Source: Streptomyces filamentosus (GTDB lineage Bacteria > Actinomycetota > Actinomycetes > Streptomycetales > Streptomycetaceae). Taken from it: 64,000 nt of DNA. The stretch spans positions 930,001 through 994,000 of the forward strand of contig NZ_BNBE01000002.1 of NCBI RefSeq assembly GCF_014654895.1, read 5' to 3'. Below the pieces are notes generated by a model. The model was given only the letters and a program-made list of their open reading frames with translations. It was not told where the DNA came from and searched no databases. The translations under genes were made by a program, and so were the position numbers. This document shows positions 16,045 to 23,647 of the stretch, one piece after another. How positions within the stretch are numbered: position 1 is the first letter of the stretch; each line of letters begins with the position of its first letter.

Positions 16045-17150
16045 GCCTGCTCCCTCCCCGCGATCCGGTTGATCCGGTCCACGGCCCTCTCGAAGCCCCG
16101 GGTCAGCTCGTCGACGACCTGCCGGACGCTGCGCTCGGAGTTCATCCGGCCGACGATCTGCCCGACCGGGGTGCCGAGCAGCGGGTCCACCTCGTGCTTC
16201 TGGATCCGGGAGACTGCCTCCGCGACCAGCAGGCCCTGGAGCGGCATGGGCAGCGGCCCCGGCCCCGCCGGGTCGTCCCAGGCGTCGGTCCACTCGGTGC
16301 GGAGCTGGCGGGCCGGCTTGCCGGTCAGCGCGCGGGACCGGACGGTGTCGCCGGAACCGGCCGCGAGCAGCTTCTCGGTGAGGGCGCGCGAGTGGAGCTC
16401 GGCCTCCGTGGTGGTGAGCCAGATCGAGCCGAGCCACACGCCCTGGGCGCCGAGCGCCAGCCCGGCGGCGATCTGTTCGCCGCTGCCGATGCCGCCGGCG
16501 GCGAGCACCGGGAGGGGGGAGACGGCGTCCACGACGTCCGGGGTGAGGACCATGGAGGCGATCTCGCCGGTGTGGCCGCCCGCCTCGTACCCCTGGGCCA
16601 CGACCACGTCGATGCCCGCCTCGGCGTGCCGGCGGGCGTGCCGGGCGCTGCCCGCGAGCGCGGCGACGAGCACGCCGTGCTCGTGCGCGCGGGCGACGAC
16701 GTCCGGCGGCGGGGACCCGAGGGCGTTGGCCAGCAGCTTGATGGGGTAGTCGAAGGCCACGTCGAGCTGGCTGCGGGCGACCTCCTCCATCCAGCCGGTG
16801 ATCCGCCACCCCGACGCCTCGCCCTCGGCGAGTTCCGGCACATCGTGCTTGGCGAGGACCGACCGGACGTACTCCCGGTGTCCCGCCGGGATCATCGCCT
16901 CGACGTCCGCCTCGGTGACGCCCTCGACCTTCTTGGCGGGCATGACGACGTCGAGGCCGTAGGGCCGCCCGTCGGTGTGCTCCTGCATCCAGTCGAGATC
17001 GCGGGCGAGGTCGTCCGGGGCGGTGTAGCGGACCGCGCCCAGCACCCCGAAACAGCCGGCCCTGCTGAGGGCGGCGGCGACCGCGGGGAAGGGCGTGAAG
17101 CCGAAGATGGCGTGCTCGATCCCCAGTGTGCGACTCAGCTCCGTCTCCAT
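16041..17150 (-). CDS. nitronate monooxygenase / NPD-family FMN oxidoreductase
   Basis: A 369-residue TIM-barrel flavoprotein. The family signature is clear: VVAQGYEAGGHTGEIASMVL near the middle, then LPVLAAGGIGSGEQIAAGLALGA for phosphate binding. Proteins of this exact subgroup, with a long N-terminal insertion (YGLDVVMPAKKVEG), occur beside fadD and acyl-CoA genes in actinobacteria and may be enoyl- or 2-keto-type oxidoreductases rather than true nitronate oxidisers. The start ATG 17150 is 44 bases from a dyad operator. Its stop overlaps the ligase start by four bases. Confidence 0.88.
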   Translation of the reverse strand: METELSRTLGIEHAIFGFTPFPAVAAALSRAGCFGVLGAVRYTAPDDLARDLDWMQEHTDGRPYGLDVVMPAKKVEGVTEADVEAMIPAGHREYVRSVLAKHDVPELAEGEASGWRITGWMEEVARSQLDVAFDYPIKLLANALGSPPPDVVARAHEHGVLVAALAGSARHARRHAEAGIDVVVAQGYEAGGHTGEIASMVLTPDVVDAVSPLPVLAAGGIGSGEQIAAGLALGAQGVWLGSIWLTTTEAELHSRALTEKLLAAGSGDTVRSRALTGKPARQLRTEWTDAWDDPAGPGPLPMPLQGLLVAEAVSRIQKHEVDPLLGTPVGQIVGRMNSERSVRQVVDELTRGFERAVDRINRIAGREQA

Positions 17151-17193
17151 GGGCCGCAGGATGCCGCAGCCGCGCGACGGAGGGAAGAGGTTT

Positions 17194-17210
17194 TCTGATG
17201 GATCGTCAGA
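17194..17210. promoter_or_regulatory. dyad operator TCTGA-N7-TCAGA upstream of the nitronate monooxygenase operon
   Basis: TCTGATGGATCGTCAGA is a 17-base inverted repeat with two mismatched inner pairs, 44 bases before ATG 17150. Its size and symmetry fit a TetR dimer. An ATG inside it (17198) is in frame with the divergent serine hydrolase but is probably not a start. Confidence 0.55.
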
Positions 17211-17314
17211 TTGTTTGGGCTCGGTGGAGGGAGGGGCGGCGGGGAGGGCGGGAGAAAGTGGAGGAGAGTGGGGGGCGCCTACGGCGACGGGGTCCGAGGC
17301 CGGGAGACGGGTGG

Positions 17315-19093
17315 ATGGGCGTGGCGAGGGCGGAAAGGGCCGGCGGGACGGGGGACGGCGCTCCGGGGGCGGGGGGCGGCGCCCAGGGGGCGGGGGACGG
17401 CGCTCCGGGGGCGGGCGCCGCGGGCGGGGCCGGGGAGTTGCGGTGGGGTACGGCCGAGGAGGCGGGGCTGTCGGGGCGGGAGCTGGAGGGGATGGCCGCC
17501 GACGTGCGCGGCTTCCTCGGGCCCTCCCCCGTGCACCCGTGGTGCGCGGGGGCCGTCCTGCTGGCCGGGCGGGGCGGGACGGTGGCGCTGCACCGGGCGA
17601 TGGGCTGGGCGGTCCGCTGGGCGGCGTACGACGGGGCGACCGACACGGCGGTCGGACTCCCGCCGGAGCTGCGGGTCCCGATGACCCCGGACACGGTCTT
17701 CGACGTGGCCTCGCTCACCAAGCTCTTCACCGCCCTGCTGGCCGTGCGGCAGGTCGAGCGGGGCACGCTGGAGCTGGACCGGCGGGTCGCCGCGTACCTG
17801 CCGGATTTCGGCCGGGCGGGGAAGGCGGGCATCACGGTCCGGCAGCTGCTCGCCCACACCTCGGGACTGCGGGCGGAGCTGCCGCTGTACGGGGCGCCGG
17901 ACCGGGAGGGGCGGCTGCGGATGCTGTGGGAGGAGGCGCCGGAGGACCCGCCGGGCTCGGTCTACCGCTACTCGGACCTCAACATGATCGCGCTGCACCT
18001 GCTCCTGGAACGGATCACCGGTCACGGTCTGGATATTCTGCTCCACGACGAGATCACCGCTCCGCTCGGGATGCACCGCACGCGGTTCGTCCCCCCGCTC
18101 TCGTGGCGGGCGGAGACGGCGGCGACCGAGGACGCCCGCCGGCCCTGGGCACGGCTCGACCGGGGCATGGTCCGGGGCGAGGTCCACGACGAGAACGCGT
18201 ACGCGATGGGCGGCGTCGCGGGCCACGCCGGGATCTTCTCCCGCGCCCGCGACCTCGCGGTCCTGGCCCGCACGCTCCTGAACGGCGGCGCGTACGGCTC
18301 CACCCGCGTCCTCTCACCCGCCTCCGTGGACCTCCTCCTCACCGACGTCAACGCGGCCTTCCCCGGCCACGCCCACGGCCTCGGCTTCGAGCTGGACCAG
18401 CGCTGGTACATGGGCGCCCTTTCCGGGCCGCGCACCGCCGGACACACCGGCTTCACCGGCACCAGCCTGGTCCTCGACCCGGAAGCCGACGCGTTCCTCG
18501 TCCTCCTCGCGAACTCCGTGCACCCCGTCCGCACCTGGCGCTCCGGATCGGCCCCCCGCGCGGCCGCCGCCGACCGCCTCGCGCGGGCGATCCCGGTGCG
18601 TCCCCCGGCGGGCACGGGGCCCACGGCCTGGTTCTCGGGCATGAAGGCCCCCGACGGCGCCACCCTCACCCTCCCGGCGACGGGCCCCGACGCCGCCCGC
18701 CTCGACTGCCTCCTGTGGTGGGACACCGTCCCTGCCACCGACCCCCTCGTCCTGGAGGCCGCGGCCGACGGCACGGACTGGCGCCCCGTGCCCTTCCGCA
18801 CCGCCCCGTTCGACGGGCCCGGCGAGGAACGCGACCACCCGGACGGCACGGCCACCGGTTGGTCCGGCCGGCGCTGGCACCGGCTCACCGCCGCCCTCCC
18901 GCCCGCGCCCGCCCCCTCCGGCCGGCTCCGCCTCCGCTTCCGCTACGCCACCGCCGCCCGCCTCGTCGGACGCGGGGTGTACGTGACCGGGCTCCGGGTC
19001 CTGGACGGCGCGGGCCGGGCGCTCTTCGACGAGACCCGGCCCCGGGACGCCGCCCGCGTCGCCCCGGCCGGCTGGCACCGCTCGGCGGACTGA
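17315..19093 (+). CDS. serine hydrolase (beta-lactamase/class C family) with extra C-terminal beta domain
   Basis: The start is uncertain: ATG 17315 (592 residues, GGGAG upstream) is given here; GTG 17258 and ATG 17198 are also in frame but lie in low-complexity sequence or in the operator. The catalytic domain has S133-L-T-K136, a tyrosine motif YRYSDLN near 210 and HTGFTG near 372, the three conserved sites of the DD-peptidase/beta-lactamase fold, and is closest to esterase-like class C relatives. Residues after about 430 form a second, strand-rich domain (LLWWDTV, LRLRFRYAT, GRGVYVTGLRVLDG) of the sort found at the end of secreted InhA-type peptidases. No signal peptide is visible. The N terminus holds three 21-base repeats. 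Function probably hydrolysis of an ester or amide; substrate unknown. Confidence 0.82.
   Translation: MGVARAERAGGTGDGAPGAGGGAQGAGDGAPGAGAAGGAGELRWGTAEEAGLSGRELEGMAADVRGFLGPSPVHPWCAGAVLLAGRGGTVALHRAMGWAVRWAAYDGATDTAVGLPPELRVPMTPDTVFDVASLTKLFTALLAVRQVERGTLELDRRVAAYLPDFGRAGKAGITVRQLLAHTSGLRAELPLYGAPDREGRLRMLWEEAPEDPPGSVYRYSDLNMIALHLLLERITGHGLDILLHDEITAPLGMHRTRFVPPLSWRAETAATEDARRPWARLDRGMVRGEVHDENAYAMGGVAGHAGIFSRARDLAVLARTLLNGGAYGSTRVLSPASVDLLLTDVNAAFPGHAHGLGFELDQRWYMGALSGPRTAGHTGFTGTSLVLDPEADAFLVLLANSVHPVRTWRSGSAPRAAAADRLARAIPVRPPAGTGPTAWFSGMKAPDGATLTLPATGPDAARLDCLLWWDTVPATDPLVLEAAADGTDWRPVPFRTAPFDGPGEERDHPDGTATGWSGRRWHRLTAALPPAPAPSGRLRLRFRYATAARLVGRGVYVTGLRVLDGAGRALFDETRPRDAARVAPAGWHRSAD
17351..17413 (+). 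repeat. three 21-base G-rich tandem repeats
   Basis: Three units starting at 17351, 17372 and 17393; the first and third are identical and the second differs at four positions. They encode GDGAPGA, GGGAQGA and GDGAPGA near the start of the serine hydrolase. Runs of four to six G make the DNA able to form quadruplexes on the plus strand. Confidence 0.75.
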
Positions 19094-19134
19094 GCCCGGG
19101 GCCCGCCGGAGCGAGCCGGGGGCCACCGGACCGG

Positions 19135-19830
19135 CTACGCCCCGGGCGGGCCCGCGACGCCCACGCACGCCTCGTTGCCCTCGGGGTCGGCGAGGACCCA
19201 GTTCGAGGGCGCGTCGGCGTCGTTCACGATCCGGCCGCCGGCGGCGAGCGCCGCCGCGATCCGCGCCCCCGCCTCGTCGTACGGCACCCAGACGTCGACG
19301 TGAACCCGGTTGCGCCCGCCCCTCGGCTCGTCCATCCGCTGGAAGTAGAAGGGCGCGCCCCGGCGCAGCGGGTCGATCAGGTCCTCGTCGCTGCCCGCGC
19401 GGTTCTCGTACCCGAGCAGCGCCCGCCAGAACGGCAGCACCGCCGGCAGCTCCAGCGCGTCCAGCGTCACCTGCACCGTCCGGACGCCGGACGGGTCGGC
19501 GGCCAGACCGTGCGCGCGGGCCAGCTCCGAGATCCGGCGGGCGAGCTCCAAGTGCCGCGTGGTCAGGCCGTAGTAGTCCTCGGTGACGCTGACGAGCCGG
19601 ACGAGAACGCCACCGGGCCGCAGGTCGACGTCCGGGCCGTCGCCGGAGCCGTCACCGGCGCCGTCGGCCGGAACGTCGGCGAGCGCTCCCACGAACGCGG
19701 CCCCGGCCGCGAAGGTCTCCGTACGGAAGAAGGCGCAGGCGCCCTCCCCCACGACCCTCCAGTCCTCCAGCCCTGACGTCTCGTGGAACCGCAGCGGCCT
19801 GATGTTCTCGGTCTGTCCTGTCTCGATCAT
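19135..19830 (-). CDS. pterin-4a-carbinolamine dehydratase-like domain fused to a VOC (glyoxalase) domain
   Basis: A 231-residue two-domain protein. Residues ~12-110 follow the carbinolamine dehydratase pattern (HETSGLEDWRVV, VLVRLVSVTEDYYGLTTRHL, then LARRISELA), where the GLT-x-x-x-x-LARRI helix is the family hallmark. Residues ~117-231 form a VOC domain (VQVTLDALELPAVLPFWRAL, RNRVHVDVWVP, NWVLADPEGNEACV) with His and Glu metal-ligand candidates. Fusions of this kind occur in actinobacteria without a proven reaction. The dehydratase active-site histidine cluster is weak, so it may only be a binding domain. ATG 19830 is chosen because upstream sequence is simple repeat. The LysR gene lies 260 bases upstream. 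Confidence 0.75.
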   Translation of the reverse strand: MIETGQTENIRPLRFHETSGLEDWRVVGEGACAFFRTETFAAGAAFVGALADVPADGAGDGSGDGPDVDLRPGGVLVRLVSVTEDYYGLTTRHLELARRISELARAHGLAADPSGVRTVQVTLDALELPAVLPFWRALLGYENRAGSDEDLIDPLRRGAPFYFQRMDEPRGGRNRVHVDVWVPYDEAGARIAAALAAGGRIVNDADAPSNWVLADPEGNEACVGVAGPPGA

Positions 19831-19987
19831 GGAGGCCACCCTAGGGGCGGGGCGAGGCATCGCCGCGTGCGCCCCTGCCGGGACCCCATGGCCCCGGTCC
19901 CTGGCGGAAACCCCGTCCGGCAGCGGGCCGGACAGCAGCCGTGACGAAGGGGACGACTCCGGGTCAGCCCTTTCCGGCGGCTCCGTC

Positions 19988-20023
19988 TCCACGCCGTCCA
20001 CGCCGTCCACGCCGTCCACGGAG
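19988..20023. repeat. 9-base tandem repeat, four copies
   Basis: TCCACGCCG three times, then TCCACGGAG. It lies in the 260-base gap between the VOC gene start and the LysR stop, which otherwise holds no gene. Confidence 0.7.
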
Positions 20024-20072
20024 CCTTCGGAGTCCCCGGTGTTCTCGGTACGGGTACGGGTGCCGGGCCGGG

Positions 20073-20093
20073 GTCCGAGGTCCGAGGTCCTAG
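20073..20093. repeat. three 7-base repeats at the LysR stop codon
   Basis: GTCCGAG, GTCCGAG, GTCCTAG in tandem; the third contains the reverse complement of the LysR TAG stop. It may be a short relative of the long heptamer array 1 kb away, but only three units are present. Confidence 0.5.
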
Positions 20094-21013
20094 AGGGTTC
20101 CCGTTCCCGCGCTCGGGGCCGCCTCCGTGCGGAGGGCCGCGAGGACGGGGCGGATGAGGGGGTGGTCCTCGGCGCCGCGGCGGACGGCGGCGAAGACGCG
20201 GCGGGTGGGCACGACGCCCTCGACGGGGCGGATCCCGACGTCCCTGAGGTCCATGCCGCGCAGGGCCGAGCGCGGGACCAGGGCCACGCCGGCGCCGGCG
20301 GCGGCGAGCGCGACGACCGCCCGGAAATCGTCGGAGACGTGCTCGAAGAGAGGCGCGAAACCGGCGTACTCGCAGGCCAGGACGGTCACGTCATGACAGG
20401 GGTTGCCCGCGGACTGGCCGATCCAGGCGTCCTTGGCGAGGTCCGCCAGTACGACCCGCTCGCCGCCGCCCAGCGCATGGCCCGGCGGGAGCACCACGTC
20501 GAAGGGCTCCGCGTACAGCGGGACCCGGGTGAGCCGGTCGTCGTCCTCGGCGGGCGCCCCCCGGTACTCGACGGCCACGGCCACGTCCACCTGCCGGTCC
20601 AGCACCATCAGCAGGCTCTCGTCGCCCTCGGCGTCCCGCACCCGGACCCGGATGCCGGGCGAGGTGCCCGCGAGCGCCGCGATCGCGGGCGCCACGACCA
20701 GACCGATGCCGGTGGCGAACGCCGCCACCGTCACGGTCCCCGCCTCCCCCGAACCGTAAGCGGCGAGCTCCGCCTCCGCCCGCTCCAACTGCGCCAGCAC
20801 CGCGTTGGCGTGCCCCAGCAGGATCTCGCCCGCCGGCGTCAGCCTGGCGCCCCGCGCACTGCGGTCCACCAGCCGGTGCCCCGTCTCCTGCTCCAGGGCG
20901 GCGAGCTGCTGCGAGACGGCGGAAGGGGTGAGGTACAGCGCGGCGGCCGCCGCCGTGACCGTGCGGTGGTCGGCCACCGCACGGAGGATGTGCAACCGCC
21001 GTGCTTCGATCAT
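20090..21013 (-). CDS. LysR-family transcriptional regulator
   Basis: A 307-residue LTTR. The N-terminal helix-turn-helix is typical (MIEARRLHILRAVADHRTVT, AAAALYLTPSAVSQQLAALE), and the effector domain starts near residue 92 (GTVTVAAFATGIGLVVAPAI). It starts at ATG 21013, 55 bases downstream of the first heptamer array and beyond it the kbl stop, in the same orientation as tdh-kbl. It may be co-transcribed with and regulate the threonine degradation genes, but the array separates them and could also isolate it. Confidence 0.93.
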   Translation of the reverse strand: MIEARRLHILRAVADHRTVTAAAAALYLTPSAVSQQLAALEQETGHRLVDRSARGARLTPAGEILLGHANAVLAQLERAEAELAAYGSGEAGTVTVAAFATGIGLVVAPAIAALAGTSPGIRVRVRDAEGDESLLMVLDRQVDVAVAVEYRGAPAEDDDRLTRVPLYAEPFDVVLPPGHALGGGERVVLADLAKDAWIGQSAGNPCHDVTVLACEYAGFAPLFEHVSDDFRAVVALAAAGAGVALVPRSALRGMDLRDVGIRPVEGVVPTRRVFAAVRRGAEDHPLIRPVLAALRTEAAPSAGTGTL

Positions 21014-21068
21014 GTGCCCAGTCTCCCAGGCCGCGGGCAGCGCTCACGCCCACGGCCGGGAGGCTCTG

Positions 21069-21250
21069 GATCCGATATCCAGGATTCTGGATCCAAGATC
21101 TCGTTTCCTGAATGCTGGATCTCGGATCTCGGATCTCGGATCTCGGATCTCGGATCTCGAATCCAAAAACTTGGATCCGGAATCCTGAAGGCCGGGGGCC
21201 GGATCCTGGAGGTCGGATCCAGGAGACCGGATCCCGGATCCCGGATTCAG
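21069..21250 (+). repeat. degenerate heptanucleotide array A1 (26 units)
   Basis: Twenty-six consecutive 7-base units in unbroken phase, consensus close to GATCCNG: for example GATCCGA, TATCCAG, GATTCTG, GATCCAA. Units 8-13 (21118-21159) are six perfect copies of GATCTCG, a sign of recent expansion; later units include GATCCTG, GAGGTCG, GATCCAG, GAGACCG, GATCCCG, GATCCCG, GATTCAG. The array fills nearly the whole gap between the LysR start and kbl; its last unit contains the kbl stop codon (21247-21249). Base composition is clearly less GC-rich than the flanks. Confidence 0.95.
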
Positions 21251-22446
21251 CCGCGCAGCTCGGCGCGGGCCGCCACGAACGCGTCCACCGCGCGGTTCAC
21301 GTCCTCCGTGGAGTGGGCGGCCGAGAGCTGGACGCGGATGCGGGCCTGGCCCTGCGGGACGACCGGGTACGAGAAGCCGATCACGTACACGCCGCGCTCC
21401 AGGAGCAGCTCGGCCATCTTTCCGGCCTCGGCGGCGTCGCCGATCATGACGGGGGCGATGGCGTGGTCGCCGGGGAGGATGTCGAAGCCCTCCTCGGTCA
21501 TGCGGCGGCGGAAGAGCGCGGTGTTGGCGTTGAGCTTGTCGCGCAGGTCGCCGGCGGACTCCAGGAGGTCGAGGACCTTGAGGGAGGCGGCGGCGATGAC
21601 CGGGGCGAGGGTGTTGGAGAAGAGGTACGGGCGGGAGCGCTGGCGCAGCAGGGCGACGATCTCGGCGCGGGCGGCGACGTAGCCGCCGGAGGCACCGCCG
21701 AGGGCCTTGCCGAGGGTGCCGGTGATGATGTCGACGCGGTCCATGACGCCGTGGAGCTCGGGGGTGCCGCGGCCGCCGGCGCCGACGAAGCCGACGGCGT
21801 GCGAGTCGTCGACCATGACCATGGCGTCGTAGCGCTCGGCCAGGTCGCAGATGTCGGCGAGGGGGGCGACGTAACCGTCCATGGAGAAGACGCCGTCGGT
21901 GACGATCAGCTTGCGCCGGGCGCCGCCCTCGGTGGCTTCCTTGAGCTGCTGCTCCAGGTCGGCCATGTCGCGGTTGGCGTAGCGGAAGCGGCGGGCCTTG
22001 GAGAGGCGGATGCCGTCGATGATGGAGGCGTGGTTGAGGGCGTCGGAGATGACCGCGTCCTCGGCGCCGAGGACGGTCTCGAAGACGCCGCCGTTGGCGT
22101 CGAAGCAGGAGGAGTAGAGGATCGTGTCCTCCTGGCCGAGGAAGGCCGAGAGGCGGGCCTCCAGCTCCTTGTGCACCTCCTGCGTGCCGCAGATGAAGCG
22201 GACGGAGGCCATGCCGTAGCCCCAGCGGTCGAGGGCCGCATGGGCGGCGGCGACGACGTCGGGGTGGTCGGCGAGGCCGAGGTAGTTGTTGGCGCAGAAG
22301 TTGAGGACCTCGCCGGGACGGCCGCCGGCCGTGACCTCGACGGTCGCGGACTGGGGGGTGCCGATGACCCGCTCGGGCTTGTGCAGGCCGGCCGCCCGGA
22401 TCTCGTCGAGGGTGGCGCGGATGTCGTCGCGTACGGAATCGAACAT
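21247..22446 (-). CDS. kbl: glycine C-acetyltransferase (2-amino-3-ketobutyrate CoA ligase)
   Basis: A 399-residue PLP enzyme of the alpha-oxoamine synthase family that splits 2-amino-3-oxobutyrate with CoA to glycine and acetyl-CoA. Visible family marks: CANNYLGLADHP near the substrate site, HNHASIIDG-like DALNHASIIDGI, DDSHAVGFVG (PLP pyridine contact) and the Schiff-base lysine in GTLGKALGGASGGYV. Length is standard. It starts four bases after the tdh stop, so tdh and kbl are one operon and kbl consumes the unstable tdh product. The stop codon lies within heptamer array A1. Confidence 0.97.
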   Translation of the reverse strand: MFDSVRDDIRATLDEIRAAGLHKPERVIGTPQSATVEVTAGGRPGEVLNFCANNYLGLADHPDVVAAAHAALDRWGYGMASVRFICGTQEVHKELEARLSAFLGQEDTILYSSCFDANGGVFETVLGAEDAVISDALNHASIIDGIRLSKARRFRYANRDMADLEQQLKEATEGGARRKLIVTDGVFSMDGYVAPLADICDLAERYDAMVMVDDSHAVGFVGAGGRGTPELHGVMDRVDIITGTLGKALGGASGGYVAARAEIVALLRQRSRPYLFSNTLAPVIAAASLKVLDLLESAGDLRDKLNANTALFRRRMTEEGFDILPGDHAIAPVMIGDAAEAGKMAELLLERGVYVIGFSYPVVPQGQARIRVQLSAAHSTEDVNRAVDAFVAARAELRG

Positions 22447-22449
22447 GGG

Positions 22450-23490
22450 TCAGGCTCCCGCAGTCCAGTCGAGGATGATCTTGCCGCTCTTGCCGGAGGC
22501 CGCGTCGTCGAAGGCGGCCTCGAAGTCGGTGTGGTCGTACCGGCCCGTGATGACCGGGGACAGGTCGAGCCCGCCCTCCAGGAGGACGGACATGGCGTAC
22601 CAGGTCTCGAACATCTCGCGGCCGTAGATGCCCTTGACGGTGATCATTGAGGTGACGATCTTCGCCCAGTCGACGGCGAAGTCCTCGCTCGGCAGGCCGA
22701 GCATCGCGATCTTTCCGCCGTGGGTCATGTTGGCGATCATGTCGCGCATGGCGTGCGGGTTGCCGGACATCTCCAGGCCGACGTCGAAGCCCTCCTTCAG
22801 CCCGAGGGTGCGCTGACCGTCGGCGATGGTCTTCTCCGCCACGTTGAGGGCGAGCGAGACGCCGGTCTTGCGGGCCAGGTCGAGGCGCTCCTCGCTGACG
22901 TCGGTGATGACGACGTTGCGGGCTCCGGCGTGCTTGGCGACGGCGGCGGCCATGATGCCGATCGGGCCCGCGCCGGTGACGAGGACGTCCTCGCCGACCA
23001 GGGGGAAGGAGAGGGCGGTGTGGACGGCGTTGCCGAACGGGTCGAAGATCGCGGCGACGTCGAGGTCGACCGGGACGCGGTGCACCCACACGTTGGAGGC
23101 GGGCAGCGCCACGTACTCGGCGAAGGCGCCGTCGCGGCCGACGCCGAGGCCGACGGTGGCGCGGCAGAGGTGGCGGCGGCCGGCGAGACAGTTGCGGCAC
23201 TTGCCGCAGACGAGGTGGCCCTCGCCGCTGACGAGGTCGCCGACGGCGATGTCGGAGACGTCACGGCCGACGGAGACGACCTCGCCGACGAACTCGTGAC
23301 CGATGGTCATCGGCGTGGTGATGGTCTTCTGCGCCCAGCCGTCCCAGGAGCGGATGTGCAGGTCGGTGCCGCAGATGCCGGTCCGCTTGACCTTGATCAG
23401 TACGTCCCCGGGGCCGGTCTCCGGCTCGGGCACGTCCGTGAGCCAGAGTCCCGGCTCCGCCTTCAGCTTGACCAATGCCTTCAATGCCAC
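22450..23490 (-). CDS. tdh: L-threonine 3-dehydrogenase
   Basis: A 346-residue zinc-dependent medium-chain dehydrogenase oxidising L-threonine with NAD+ to 2-amino-3-oxobutyrate. GTG 23490 is preceded by GGGAGC. The catalytic zinc site GICGTDLHIRSWD...GHEFVGEV, the structural zinc cysteines CGKCRNCLAGRRHLC and the NAD loop VTGAGPIGIMAA are all present. First step of threonine conversion to glycine, coupled with kbl downstream. Confidence 0.97.
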   Translation of the reverse strand: MALKALVKLKAEPGLWLTDVPEPETGPGDVLIKVKRTGICGTDLHIRSWDGWAQKTITTPMTIGHEFVGEVVSVGRDVSDIAVGDLVSGEGHLVCGKCRNCLAGRRHLCRATVGLGVGRDGAFAEYVALPASNVWVHRVPVDLDVAAIFDPFGNAVHTALSFPLVGEDVLVTGAGPIGIMAAAVAKHAGARNVVITDVSEERLDLARKTGVSLALNVAEKTIADGQRTLGLKEGFDVGLEMSGNPHAMRDMIANMTHGGKIAMLGLPSEDFAVDWAKIVTSMITVKGIYGREMFETWYAMSVLLEGGLDLSPVITGRYDHTDFEAAFDDAASGKSGKIILDWTAGA

Positions 23491-23526
23491 GGCTCCCGAC
23501 GTGCGTGTCCTGTGATGTACGGGTCA

Positions 23527-23544
23527 GGGCACGCGCGCGTGCCC
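23527..23544. promoter_or_regulatory. perfect 18-base palindrome upstream of tdh
   Basis: GGGCACGCGCGCGTGCCC is self-complementary over all 18 bases, 37 bases before the tdh start, in the 157-base gap to the phosphopantetheinyl transferase stop. It could be an operator for tdh-kbl or a hairpin ending the upstream transcript; no T-run follows. Confidence 0.5.
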
Positions 23545-23647
23545 AAGATCCTCGGGGACGAATCTTCCGTACCGGGGGCTCGCGGTCCATCGAGGTTTTC
23601 TTAAGCGCGCTCGCAGTTCAGCTTCACGCCGGGGACGTCGTCGCTGT

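Noticed and set aside
17198..17314. ATG 17198 as the serine hydrolase start
   Set aside because: It lies inside a dyad operator, and the residues it adds are low-complexity Arg/Gly; ATG 17315 has a better ribosome binding site.
19831..20019. N-terminal extension of the VOC protein through the 9-base repeats
   Set aside because: It would add a DGV repeat and Pro/Ser-rich sequence before a normal domain start; ATG 19830 suffices.
21069..21250. Heptamer arrays as CRISPR
   Set aside because: Units are 7 bases with no spacers between them and no cas genes nearby.
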